DNA from: an uncultured Saprospiraceae bacterium
GTDB taxonomy: Bacteria; Bacteroidota; Bacteroidia; Chitinophagales; Saprospiraceae
Reading direction: 5' to 3'
NCBI GenBank assembly: GCA_937959275.1
Contig: CALGLU010000017.1
Location: 1-64,000 of the forward strand
Length of the DNA stretch: 64,000 bases
Below the pieces are notes generated by a model that ran no database searches, was not told the DNA's origin, and was given only the letters and a program-made list of their open reading frames with translations. Shown here piece after piece: positions 1-7,678 of the stretch (its first letter is position 1; each line of letters begins with the position of its first letter). Made by a program: the position numbers and the translations under genes.

Positions 1-195
1 CAATGTCGTTTAGTTAGTGGCATATGAATTAATTTAATACCGACAGGTAGTCTATTGAAACATTAATTTGTCACGATTTTTACAAAAAATCTCGCCAAAT
101 TAGCCTCATTTAATATAATAATGCACGGCACTTTGTACCGTTCAACCAATATTTGACACCTATGGTGTCATAATATCCTTAACTAAACGACATTG
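1..195. repeat. MITE-like element with 16-bp terminal inverted repeats
   Basis: The segment opens with CAATGTCGTTTAGTTA and closes with its exact reverse complement, TAACTAAACGACATTG. It has no ORF. Inside are a small hairpin, GACACC-TAT-GGTGTC (about 154-168), and a block reading TTGTCACGATTTTTAC. A diverged copy with the same ends and matching internal blocks lies at 32358-32531. Small size, inverted ends and a dispersed copy fit a non-autonomous, MITE-like element. The left end coincides with the window edge, so flanking duplication cannot be tested here. No cognate transposase is visible in the window. Confidence 0.7.
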
Positions 196-357
196 AGTCA
201 AGACCGGTTGGTTACCAGGCAGGCTGTATTGTTTTCTTAACGCTCCAAACACTTCTTTTCTCTAAACTGAAAAAACTCGCGACAGAATTATATATTTCAA
301 TGAAAGCTGCATTTGTGATCAGACGAAAAACATAGCACGCAACTTGAATCTATTTAG

Positions 358-440
358 CCGATCGCGGAGCGAATCGGTTCATTCATTATGAATTGATATT
401 TATTCAATTCATTTCTGCTGTCGCAGAACCATTCAATCAT
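358..440. repeat. Three-hairpin intergenic repeat, copy A
   Basis: Three stem-loops follow each other: CCGAT/ATCGG (358-377), ATGAATTGA/TCAATTCAT (388-412) and TTCTGC-TGTC-GCAGAA (413-428). They are followed by CCATTCAATCATGC. Copy B at 613-700 keeps all three stems and the same linkers although the stem bases differ. No coding frame explains the sequence. It could be a structured RNA or a REP-like mobile repeat; strand is not determined. Confidence 0.65.
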
Positions 441-612
441 GCTAAAAACAATAGGTAACCTTGTTGTTCTTAGAGGGCAATCTTCATCTTAGTTAAAAAA
501 GAAAGTTATTACATAGATACTAACGATACGCTATTAGTGAAAAAGAGATTTAGATGATTTCATTGTCACTTTTCCTTGATGAAAAGCTAAGCTTACAACC
601 GCTCTATGGTAG

Positions 613-700
613 CCGACCAAAGAGGGTCGGTTCCTTCATTTTGAATTGACATTAAGTCAATTCAATCCCGCTACAAGCAGCGGGACCATTCAGTCTTGCA
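613..700. repeat. Three-hairpin intergenic repeat, copy B
   Basis: This is the second copy of the repeat at 358-440. Its stems are CCGACC/GGTCGG (613-630), TTGAATTGAC/GTCAATTCAA (641-665, ten perfect pairs) and TCCCGCT/AGCGGGA (666-685). It ends with CCATTCAGTCTTGC, matching copy A with two changes. Changes on one side of stems 1 and 3 are matched on the other side, which suggests selection for pairing or recurrent templated copying. The remainder of 1-816 shows no credible gene. Confidence 0.65.
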
Positions 701-816
701 TATTTGTCAAGCCATCGCCACAGCACGCTAAATTGATTTATCGCATAAATAAAACCTAGTTTACGAATTCAATCGGGTTCGGGTAATCTTGTGACCTTAG
801 TCGTCCAAAACATCTT

Positions 817-1260
817 TTAATCCAACAACCGCCTATGATAATTAAGCTGGCCCAAATGATAATTTAAGTGAGAATGAAGATGAATCAGCGTAAAGTCCAT
901 CTTGGTTGCACTATCCCAAATGAGTATCGGAAAATTGTCATTGAGCTGACTATCAGTAAGAGCGTCTAATCCTTGATTCACTATTTGTATAGTACTTTCG
1001 ACATCATCGACTAATTGTTGTCGTGGGACGCCTTTCCCTGCGAATTCAAAATCACGATCTCGGACATAACCTGAGTCGGCTAATCCATTACCAATAAACG
1101 CATTCAAGTTGCCAATCAGATGAAGAGATAAATTACCTCCTGAGTTCTTAATCTCATTTGATATAATCCACAGGTTTTCTTCATGCTTATAGGCAAGTAT
1201 TTCAGTTTTCACCTTCTTCAGGTCCCGCTCAAACAATTTTTTCAATGTTTCAATGATCAT
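817..1260 (-). CDS. DinB-like / DUF1572 family protein
   Basis: A 147-residue cytoplasmic protein of the DinB/YfiT four-helix-bundle superfamily, close to the DUF1572 type. Members hold a divalent metal through three histidines and many act as thiol-dependent transferases; the substrate here is unknown. The likely ligands are His47 (in SLHLIGN) and two from the C-terminal cluster HLHSHLNYH (probably His131 and His135). The length is normal for the family. It is divergent from the oad operon, with 94 bp between the starts. ATG start; no signal peptide. Family assignment is fairly sure, function is not. Confidence 0.8.
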   Translation of the reverse strand: MIIETLKKLFERDLKKVKTEILAYKHEENLWIISNEIKNSGGNLSLHLIGNLNAFIGNGLADSGYVRDRDFEFAGKGVPRQQLVDDVESTIQIVNQGLDALTDSQLNDNFPILIWDSATKMDFTLIHLHSHLNYHLGQLNYHRRLLD

Positions 1261-1354
1261 TTATGTACACTTTAGCGTTTAGATGTTTAAAACAGCAAAT
1301 TTGCTTAAAACATTGTAATTATGCTTAATTTCGGCGTCCTAACTATCTAATCAA

Positions 1355-1600
1355 ATGAGTGAGCCAGTCAGAGAGGCATTTATGATCCTTTTAGTAGGGA
1401 TGTCCTCCGTATTCTTAATTCTTTCGCTGGTCGTATTGACAGGTAATCTGCTAATCAGATTTTTGAAAGCATCAAAGTTTGTGTTCAATAAAGAACATCA
1501 TAGTACATCAGAAGAGCGCATTCCGCAAGAGCTTATAGAACAAGCGATTTCGAAATGGTCTAACGGAAAAGCAACCATACAAAATATCCAAAAACTATAG
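1355..1600 (+). CDS. oadG: Na+-pumping decarboxylase gamma subunit (OadG family)
   Basis: An 81-residue membrane protein with one strong hydrophobic helix (about residues 9-33) and a charged cytoplasmic tail, the architecture of OadG/PCC_delta subunits. In Na+-transporting oxaloacetate decarboxylases this subunit anchors the alpha subunit to the membrane and helps assemble the complex. It is the first gene of a three-gene operon; the stop is two bases before the oadA start. OadG proteins are poorly conserved in sequence, so the call leans on topology and on the position next to oadA and oadB. Confidence 0.85.
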   Translation: MSEPVREAFMILLVGMSSVFLILSLVVLTGNLLIRFLKASKFVFNKEHHSTSEERIPQELIEQAISKWSNGKATIQNIQKL

Positions 1601-1602
1601 CA

Positions 1603-3474
1603 ATGGTCAGAAAAGAGATTAAACTAGCATTGGTATATAGAGACATGTGGCAATCCTCTGGAAAATATATGCCGAGGGTTGATCAATTGGTCCGCGTGGC
1701 TGAACCTATTATTGCTATGGGCTGTTTTTATCGGGTGGAGACGAATGGTGGTGGATTTGAGCAAATTAATTTACTCTACGGTGAGAATCCAAATCGTTCT
1801 GTCAGAGATTGGACCGAACCATTTAATAAGGCAGGTATCCAGACGCAGATGCTGGAACGAGGTCTCAATGGGATACGTATGAGTCCAGTCCCAAAAGATG
1901 TCCGACAATTAATGTTTAAACTCAAAAAGATACAGGGAACGGATATCTCTAGATCATTTGACGGGCTTAATAATCCGCAGAATCTAGCACTCTCTTTTCA
2001 GTATGCTAAGGAAGGTGGGATGATCGCACAAGGTGCATTGAGTTTGACACATTCTCCAGTACACACGGTTGATTATTATATCAATCTAGCAGACCAATAC
2101 ATCGAGCTAGGTGCAGAGGAAATATGTATAAAGGATATGGCAGGCATTGGACGCCCTGTGTCCATTGGAAAAATCACAAAAGGTATTCGCGAAAGACATC
2201 CCGATATTATTATCCAATATCACGGGCACTCTACTACTGGATTTTCAATTGTTTCAGCATTAGAATCTGCTAGAAATGGTGCGGACATCATTGATGTAGG
2301 CATGGAGCCTTTGTCTTGGGGAACAGGCCATGCTGATTTGCTGACTGTCCACGCAATGCTTGATGATGCTGGCTTTCGTGTCGCTGACATTAACAATGAG
2401 GCCTACATGGAAACACGGGCGATGACTCAAGAATTCGTAGATGACTTCTTAGGCTATTTTATCAATCCGCAGAATCGATATATGAATTCTTTGCTGATTG
2501 GTCCTGGCCTGCCAGGAGGCATGATGGGGAGCTTAATGTCAGATCTCGAAAACAATCTCGCAAGTCTGAATAAATGGCTAAGCAAACGAGACAAACCAAC
2601 TGTCACTCAAGACCAATTATTAATTAAGCTGTTTGATGAAGTTAAATATGTATGGCCCAAATTAGGCTATCCCCCACTCGTTACACCATTCAGTCAATAT
2701 GTGAAGAATGCGGCTTTGATGAATGTCCTCCAAATGGAAAAAGGTAAAGAGCGATGGTCGATGTTGGACGAAAATACTTGGGGCATGATCATCGGCAAGA
2801 GTGGTAAACTGCCAGGTGAGTTAGGCTCAGAGATCATGGCCTTAGCAACCGAACAACAACGAGAATTTCATGAAGGCAATCCACAAGATTTATATCCCGA
2901 TGAGTTAGACGCGTATCGCAAAAAGATGGATGAGAAAGGCTGGGCCTATGGAGAAGACGACGAAGATTTATTTGAATATGCCATGCACCCCGCCCAATAC
3001 GAGGATTTTAGATCGGGGAAAGCGAAGGAAAATTTTGAAGTGTTGCTTGCTAAGAAAAAAGAAGAGGCGATGCACACAGGCGGCACTACCCAAGCAGGCA
3101 TGGGTGTCGCAGCTAGTCTACCTCAGCAAGTCGAGTTGAATATTGGCGGCCAGTTGTATAAGGTTGATGTGGCATGGGATGGAGCGCAGGTATCAACAAC
3201 TGAAGATGCGAAGGCAACGACTCCAGCGAATAACAATACAGACCTTAAAGAAATATTGTCTCCTCTAGAAGGTCGATTTTATTTGACTAAGAGTTCATCA
3301 GAAAAAGCTCTGAAGGTAGGCGACAGTGTTAAAAAAGGAGATGTCATCGCCTACATCGAATCAATGAAAGTCATCAATGCGATTACTTCTGATGAAGAAG
3401 GCATTGTTACCGAAATACTCTATAGGCACGGAGACGATGTCGAAGAAGATGAACCAATTATAAAATTAAGATAG
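1603..3474 (+). CDS. oadA: Biotin-dependent decarboxylase alpha subunit (OadA / pyruvate carboxylase subunit B type)
   Basis: A 623-residue carboxyltransferase with a C-terminal biotin domain. The N-terminal HMGL-like TIM barrel carries the expected metal site: Arg13-Asp14 in YRDMWQS, Lys177 in IKDMAG (the carbamylated lysine of the family) and His207-Gly-His209 in YHGHSTTG. The middle region holds PGGMMGSL and YPPLVTPFSQYV, typical of the conserved post-barrel domain. The last 80 residues form the biotinyl domain, with the acceptor Lys589 in ESMKV rather than the usual AMKM. It decarboxylates oxaloacetate, or a related acid, via carboxybiotin that OadB then uses to pump Na+. The N-terminal motif is divergent from textbook OadA (YRDMWQS for RDAHQS), so the exact substrate is uncertain. 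Confidence 0.9.
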   Translation: MVRKEIKLALVYRDMWQSSGKYMPRVDQLVRVAEPIIAMGCFYRVETNGGGFEQINLLYGENPNRSVRDWTEPFNKAGIQTQMLERGLNGIRMSPVPKDVRQLMFKLKKIQGTDISRSFDGLNNPQNLALSFQYAKEGGMIAQGALSLTHSPVHTVDYYINLADQYIELGAEEICIKDMAGIGRPVSIGKITKGIRERHPDIIIQYHGHSTTGFSIVSALESARNGADIIDVGMEPLSWGTGHADLLTVHAMLDDAGFRVADINNEAYMETRAMTQEFVDDFLGYFINPQNRYMNSLLIGPGLPGGMMGSLMSDLENNLASLNKWLSKRDKPTVTQDQLLIKLFDEVKYVWPKLGYPPLVTPFSQYVKNAALMNVLQMEKGKERWSMLDENTWGMIIGKSGKLPGELGSEIMALATEQQREFHEGNPQDLYPDELDAYRKKMDEKGWAYGEDDEDLFEYAMHPAQYEDFRSGKAKENFEVLLAKKKEEAMHTGGTTQAGMGVAASLPQQVELNIGGQLYKVDVAWDGAQVSTTEDAKATTPANNNTDLKEILSPLEGRFYLTKSSSEKALKVGDSVKKGDVIAYIESMKVINAITSDEEGIVTEILYRHGDDVEEDEPIIKLR

Positions 3475-4683
3475 GTGGGAGAGATTTTAGAGAAACTATA
3501 TGACATGACGTCTTTTGGTGAAATGATACATTCACCGGGGAGCATATTCATGGTATTTGTGGCGATGGGTTTTATGTATATGGGTATTCAAAAACGTTAC
3601 GAGCCTTTACTCTTGATTCCAATTGCATTTGGCATATTACTTGCCAATTTTCCTGGTAGTCATATGAGTGTCATTCCCTCAGAAGTCGTTCCGGAAATCT
3701 CTAATATGACGATCATGCAAATCGCAAAAGAGTACGGGTTGATGAATTTAATTTATTACAGCTTGATTAAGACGGGTTTGTTGCCACCATTAATTTTTAT
3801 GGGTGTGGGTGCGATGACAGACTTTGGGCCGATGTTGCGAAATTTGAAATTAGCTTTTTTTGGAGCTGCTGCGCAGTTGGGTATTTTTTCTGTGATGATA
3901 GCTGCCGTGTGTATGGGCTTCACACTGAAGGAGGCTGGTGCCTTAGGGATTATTGGAGGTGCTGATGGGCCAACTGCAATTTATACGTCGATTATATTAG
4001 CGCCTCATTTATTAGGGCCGATTGCGATTGCCGCTTATTCATATATGGCTTTGGTGCCAATCATTATTCCTTTTGTTGTTCGATTTTCGATAACTAAGAA
4101 GGAGTTATTGATTAATATGAAAGAACAGGATAAACTGTTTCCGAATAAACGAACCATTCAAGATTTACGGACTGCAAAAATCATGTTCCCCATCTTATTG
4201 GGTTTGATTGTGACTTTGCTTGTTCCCTCTTCCGCCCCGCTGATTGGCATGCTTTTATTTGGCAACTTGATTAAAGAAATTGGTTCGGATACGAATCGCT
4301 TGTATTCAGCAGCGACAGAGACGATCATGAATACATCTACGATCTTTTTGGGCTTAGCGATCGGCGCAACAATGACGGCGTCTACCTTTTTGAATAAAGA
4401 AACATTGTTGATTGTAGCGGGTGGATTTATTGCGTTTTGCATTTCTATCCTGGGTGGCATTTTAGCGGTGAAAGTTCATAATATCTTTTCGAAGAAAAAA
4501 ATCAATCCGTTGATTGGGGCGACTGGCTTGAGTGCCGTGCCGATGGCGTCGCGGGTTGCTAATGATATAGCCTTGAAGCATGATTCTAAGAATCACATAT
4601 TACAGTATGCTATGTCAAGTAATATTAGTGGCGTGATTGGGTCTGCGGTGGCGGCTGGGGTTTTGATATCATTGTTGTCGTAG
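3475..4683 (+). CDS. oadB: Na+-translocating decarboxylase beta subunit (OadB family)
   Basis: A 402-residue polytopic membrane protein that couples decarboxylation of carboxybiotin to Na+ export. Family landmarks are GGADGPTAIY with Asp164, the essential aspartate of membrane region IIIa, and NISGVIGSAVAAG (383-395), which supplies the conserved Asn and Ser of region VIII. Length is slightly shorter than the Klebsiella protein, as in many family members. The start is a GTG that directly abuts the oadA stop (TAG-GTG), suggesting translational coupling; an ATG ten codons further in is the alternative. A G-rich tract follows the stop. Confidence 0.92.
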   Translation: MGEILEKLYDMTSFGEMIHSPGSIFMVFVAMGFMYMGIQKRYEPLLLIPIAFGILLANFPGSHMSVIPSEVVPEISNMTIMQIAKEYGLMNLIYYSLIKTGLLPPLIFMGVGAMTDFGPMLRNLKLAFFGAAAQLGIFSVMIAAVCMGFTLKEAGALGIIGGADGPTAIYTSIILAPHLLGPIAIAAYSYMALVPIIIPFVVRFSITKKELLINMKEQDKLFPNKRTIQDLRTAKIMFPILLGLIVTLLVPSSAPLIGMLLFGNLIKEIGSDTNRLYSAATETIMNTSTIFLGLAIGATMTASTFLNKETLLIVAGGFIAFCISILGGILAVKVHNIFSKKKINPLIGATGLSAVPMASRVANDIALKHDSKNHILQYAMSSNISGVIGSAVAAGVLISLLS

Positions 4684-4754
4684 GGGGAGAGGGAAGTGGG
4701 GAGTTGGAAGTTGGGAGTTTGGAGTTGGAAGTGGGGAGTGGGGAGTCAGAAGTC
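4682..4754 (+). repeat. G-rich imperfect repeat behind oadB
   Basis: About 70 bases made almost only of G, A and T, built from variants of GGAGTTGGAAGT and GTGGGGAGT with many runs of three to five Gs. It starts at the oadB stop codon. No cytosine occurs for about 65 bases, so the strand asymmetry is extreme, and four or more G-runs are close enough to form a G-quadruplex in DNA or in the oadB 3-prime end. The rest of 4755-4963 holds no gene; a weak AGGTCT/AGACCT hairpin sits at 4937-4951. Confidence 0.6.
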
Positions 4755-4963
4755 GCTTTGAGCTGTATAAAAAATGTATTAAAAGGCAATTCTTCAGTAC
4801 TTTAATTTATTTTATAAACTGAATAATCATTCCAAGGTACTTTAGTGCCTTGTGCCATTCGTGTACTGAGATGGCAAATTTATTATCAATACGCCAAGTT
4901 CATTGCAATTAGTATTGAGATTTAAAAAGATATATCAGGTCTTTGAGACCTTACATATCGTGC

Positions 4964-6037
4964 TTATAGGCCCAAATGTGAATTATCACAATACGGTGGT
5001 GTCTTCGTCAATTTGCACGTACATAAAGATACTGGTCTTGTTTTTTCTATTTCCACTACAAGAGGTTTGAATTTTGAGCCATGGTGAGAGCCATTACAGA
5101 AGGGCTGTGTTGAACTGAAGCCGCATTGGCAATACAAATAGGTTCCCGCTTCTAGTGTGGTTTTTAAAGGCTCCGTACCAGTATGTTTGACTTTTTCATA
5201 TCCTTTAGCAATCTCACTGCCTTCTTTAGGAGATTTTACAAATGGATATAACAACTGAGAATACCATGGATCTAAGGGGTCGGTTTGCAAGCCAAAATCA
5301 GTCGGATATTGTCTCGTAAACATGGCAGTGCCAAATAGTTGATCCCACAATGAAAATGTATTTCCAAAATTACCATTCGGGTCGCTGATGTGATCTGCCT
5401 TAGACTTACCATGATGTGCAAAGTGAAAAGCTGGTGTTATAAGAATGTGTTCGATGATCCAAGCTATTGGTTTCAAAGATTTTGTTTTATATAACAACTC
5501 ATCCCATTTCCAAGTGCTATGTGTACTTGTGACAATAATCTGCTTGAAGATTAATCCAAAAATAACAGCAGGAGCTAATCCCAAATATGTAGCGATTCCA
5601 CCCCACCATAAGTTAGGCATCAATAAATAATACACCCAACTATTTCGATACGCAACAAGGATACCCATATCTTCTGCTTGGTGGTGCACGCGATGATGCT
5701 TCCACAACCAGTCATATTCGTGTGCAGAGCGATGATACCAGTATTGGGCTATGTCATCAATAAATAAATAAAAAGGAATGGACAGCCATAGCGACCAACC
5801 TTGAAATATATTAGATGTAGCAGGAAATAAATAATCACCACCAAAAATAACGATCGCGACTAGTAATAACTTCGTGGCGACAACGACAAAGAAGCCAACG
5901 CTTTCTAAGATCCAGTCATCTTTTGTTCTTTTTGTATCATGATAATGACCTAAGACTAATTCTACGACGCCAAAAAAACCTAGAATTGCCAAGACGGCAT
6001 AAACATCTATATTAGGGATTGCTAGTATATTCTCCAT
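4964..6037 (-). CDS. Fatty acid hydroxylase/sterol desaturase fused to two CDGSH iron-sulfur motifs
   Basis: A 357-residue membrane protein. Residues 1-250 are a fatty-acid-hydroxylase/sterol-desaturase domain with several hydrophobic helices and the di-iron histidine boxes HRSAH (102-106), HHRVHH (114-119) and FHFAHH (204-209). A linker leads to a C-terminal module with two CDGSH-type motifs: Cys303, Cys305, Cys314, His318 (QPFCNGSH) and Cys339, Cys341, Cys350, His354 (PPYCDNSH), each a 3Cys-1His ligand set for a [2Fe-2S] cluster as in mitoNEET/CISD3. The hydroxylase would oxidise a lipid or isoprenoid at the membrane, and the clusters could feed electrons to the di-iron site; that coupling is inference. 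Neighbours are a Crp-type regulator and a steroid-reductase-like enzyme. Confidence 0.9.
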   Translation of the reverse strand: MENILAIPNIDVYAVLAILGFFGVVELVLGHYHDTKRTKDDWILESVGFFVVVATKLLLVAIVIFGGDYLFPATSNIFQGWSLWLSIPFYLFIDDIAQYWYHRSAHEYDWLWKHHRVHHQAEDMGILVAYRNSWVYYLLMPNLWWGGIATYLGLAPAVIFGLIFKQIIVTSTHSTWKWDELLYKTKSLKPIAWIIEHILITPAFHFAHHGKSKADHISDPNGNFGNTFSLWDQLFGTAMFTRQYPTDFGLQTDPLDPWYSQLLYPFVKSPKEGSEIAKGYEKVKHTGTEPLKTTLEAGTYLYCQCGFSSTQPFCNGSHHGSKFKPLVVEIEKTRPVSLCTCKLTKTPPYCDNSHLGL

Positions 6038-6097
6038 AATGACAGTTTGAATCTATCCCAAGATAATCATATGAAGGCGAACAACACTTTACACGTG

Positions 6098-6736
6098 TTA
6101 ATTTCTATTTTCTAGCTTTCGTTTGATAATACGGGACAAAGAGACTGATGTTATACCCAAATAATTAGCTATGTGCTTATTATATGCCTTTTGAAAAAAC
6201 TGTGGATTCGTCTCTATGAGTTGCTCATATCGCTTTTCTGGCATTTTATCAATCAAAGACTCAACTCTAAAAATGAGACTATCTATAGTCTCTTGAAGTC
6301 CTGTAATATAGATCCGCGAGATTCCTGGAATTTTCTCTGCTAGCATCATCATATCTTTTACTTTGAATTTCAGTAATTGACATTCACCGACAGCTTCGAA
6401 TGTATACCGTGCAGGTTCATTTCTAAAAATGGAATTTGGAGCTCCTGACATGGTACGCTCTGGTCTAAGAAAAATATTCTTCTCAAGTCCTTTTTCATTT
6501 GTAAAATAACCACGAATAAGGCCATCTAATATAAAGTACAAGGAATGTGAAACTTCACCCCCTTTGATAAGTACTTCTTTATTGGCAGCTTTGGTCGGTT
6601 CACATATTGAAATAAATGCTTCAATATCTTCATCTTTTAAAAATGGGAAGGACTCTTTTAGGATTTGGGTAATTTGCGAATGATTCAAGGAAGGGATTAA
6701 ATTAACAATAGGAAAAAGCAAATATATAAGATTCAC
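6098..6736 (-). CDS. Crp/Fnr family transcriptional regulator
   Basis: A 212-residue regulator with a cyclic-nucleotide-binding-like beta-roll (about residues 25-140, with KGGEVSHSLYFILDGLIRGYF) and a C-terminal winged helix-turn-helix (about 180-205, IANYLGITSVSLSRI). There are no Fnr-type cysteines, so it is of the general Bacteroidota Crp type whose ligand is usually unknown. The start is a GTG; the only other methionine lies far inside. It lies downstream of and divergent to the reductase gene at 6825 (88 bp between starts) and in line with the desaturase-CDGSH gene, so it may control either or both. Confidence 0.88.
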   Translation of the reverse strand: MNLIYLLFPIVNLIPSLNHSQITQILKESFPFLKDEDIEAFISICEPTKAANKEVLIKGGEVSHSLYFILDGLIRGYFTNEKGLEKNIFLRPERTMSGAPNSIFRNEPARYTFEAVGECQLLKFKVKDMMMLAEKIPGISRIYITGLQETIDSLIFRVESLIDKMPEKRYEQLIETNPQFFQKAYNKHIANYLGITSVSLSRIIKRKLENRN

Positions 6737-6824
6737 TGATGCTATGTTCTTAATTTTTCAAAAAGAAGTGAGATATTATGATTTCCATCTTGAAAACCAA
6801 TAAAAATTCAACTCACTCTTTAAA

Positions 6825-7577
6825 ATGCAGGTACTATTTACCAATTGGTTAATGCTTTGGACGCTCATGGCACTGCTTGTTTTACCAGTAGCTCTAGTCT
6901 ACGCCGCTCCATACGGTAGACATATTCGAAAAGGTTGGGGACCTGTTATGAGCAACAAATGGGGCTGGTTTATTATGGAACTGCCTGTACTCATTCTTGT
7001 GCCATTGCTATATTCTATTGGGCCTCAATCCACTTCCATCATCTCGACAAGCCTTGTCACTGGATTTACTTTTCATTATTTAAATAGGGTTTTTATCTAT
7101 CCGATGCGTATTCAAACCCAAGGCAAATCAATTCCACTATCCATCGTCTGCTTTGCCTTACTATTCAATCTAGTCAATGGCTTTAACATAGGCTACTACT
7201 TTGGATTCGTGCATAGCTATGGGCTTGAGTGGCTGTACGATTTTAGATTCATTATTGGCAGTATGATGTTTATTTCGGGCATGTACATCAATTGGAGGTC
7301 AGATACGATATTAATCGGGCTCAGAGCACCGGGCGAAACTGGCTATAAAATTCCAAACGGCTTTTTGTTCAAGTATATCAGTTGTCCTAACCATTTCGGT
7401 GAGATTATTGAATGGATCGGCTTTGCGGTGATGACTTGGTCTTTGCCTGCAGCCTCATTTGCAATATGGACAATTGCCAACTTGCTGCCGCGGAGTTTAA
7501 ATCATCATAAGTGGTATAAAACTACATTTGAAGACTACCCTCGGTCGCGCAAGGCTATTGTTCCATTTGTCCTTTAG
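6825..7577 (+). CDS. Steroid 5-alpha-reductase family membrane enzyme
   Basis: A 250-residue polytopic protein with the C-terminal domain of 3-oxo-5-alpha-steroid 4-dehydrogenases. The family residues are all present: Glu52 in MELP and Tyr92 in NRVFIYP correspond to the catalytic Glu/Tyr pair of human SRD5A2, and the NADPH-binding end has PNHFGEIIEW (188-197), HHKWY (227-231) and DYPRSRKAIVPF. It would reduce an alpha,beta-unsaturated ketone or enoyl lipid with NADPH in the membrane. Bacteria rarely make steroids, so the natural substrate may be another lipid. It faces the Crp regulator and lies 0.8 kb from the sterol-desaturase-like gene. Confidence 0.88.
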   Translation: MQVLFTNWLMLWTLMALLVLPVALVYAAPYGRHIRKGWGPVMSNKWGWFIMELPVLILVPLLYSIGPQSTSIISTSLVTGFTFHYLNRVFIYPMRIQTQGKSIPLSIVCFALLFNLVNGFNIGYYFGFVHSYGLEWLYDFRFIIGSMMFISGMYINWRSDTILIGLRAPGETGYKIPNGFLFKYISCPNHFGEIIEWIGFAVMTWSLPAASFAIWTIANLLPRSLNHHKWYKTTFEDYPRSRKAIVPFVL

Positions 7578-7612
7578 CATTAATCACTAATCCTTTGACA
7601 TGAATAAGCAAT

Positions 7613-7667
7613 GCCGTTGTTGGTCTGTGGCCAACTACATTGATTGCACTCAGGCAAGATGCCTGAG
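7613..7667. terminator. Double hairpin between convergent genes
   Basis: The gap between the reductase gene and the TonB receptor gene holds two hairpins: GTTGGTC-TGT-GGCCAAC (about 7619-7635) and CTCAGGCA-AGA-TGCCTGAG (7649-7667). The second lies 11 bp past the receptor stop and could terminate either gene. A near copy, CTCAGGC-TATAT-GCCTGAG, stands in the same kind of place at 39997-40015, so it may also be a dispersed REP-like sequence. The string GCCGTTGTTGGTCT at 7613 recurs in every unit of the array at 53421. Confidence 0.55.
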
Positions 7668-7678
7668 CAATGCGGGTT

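Noticed and set aside
4964-7577. A sterol biosynthesis cluster
   Set aside because: No squalene monooxygenase or cyclase is present; the enzymes are only sterol-like by family.
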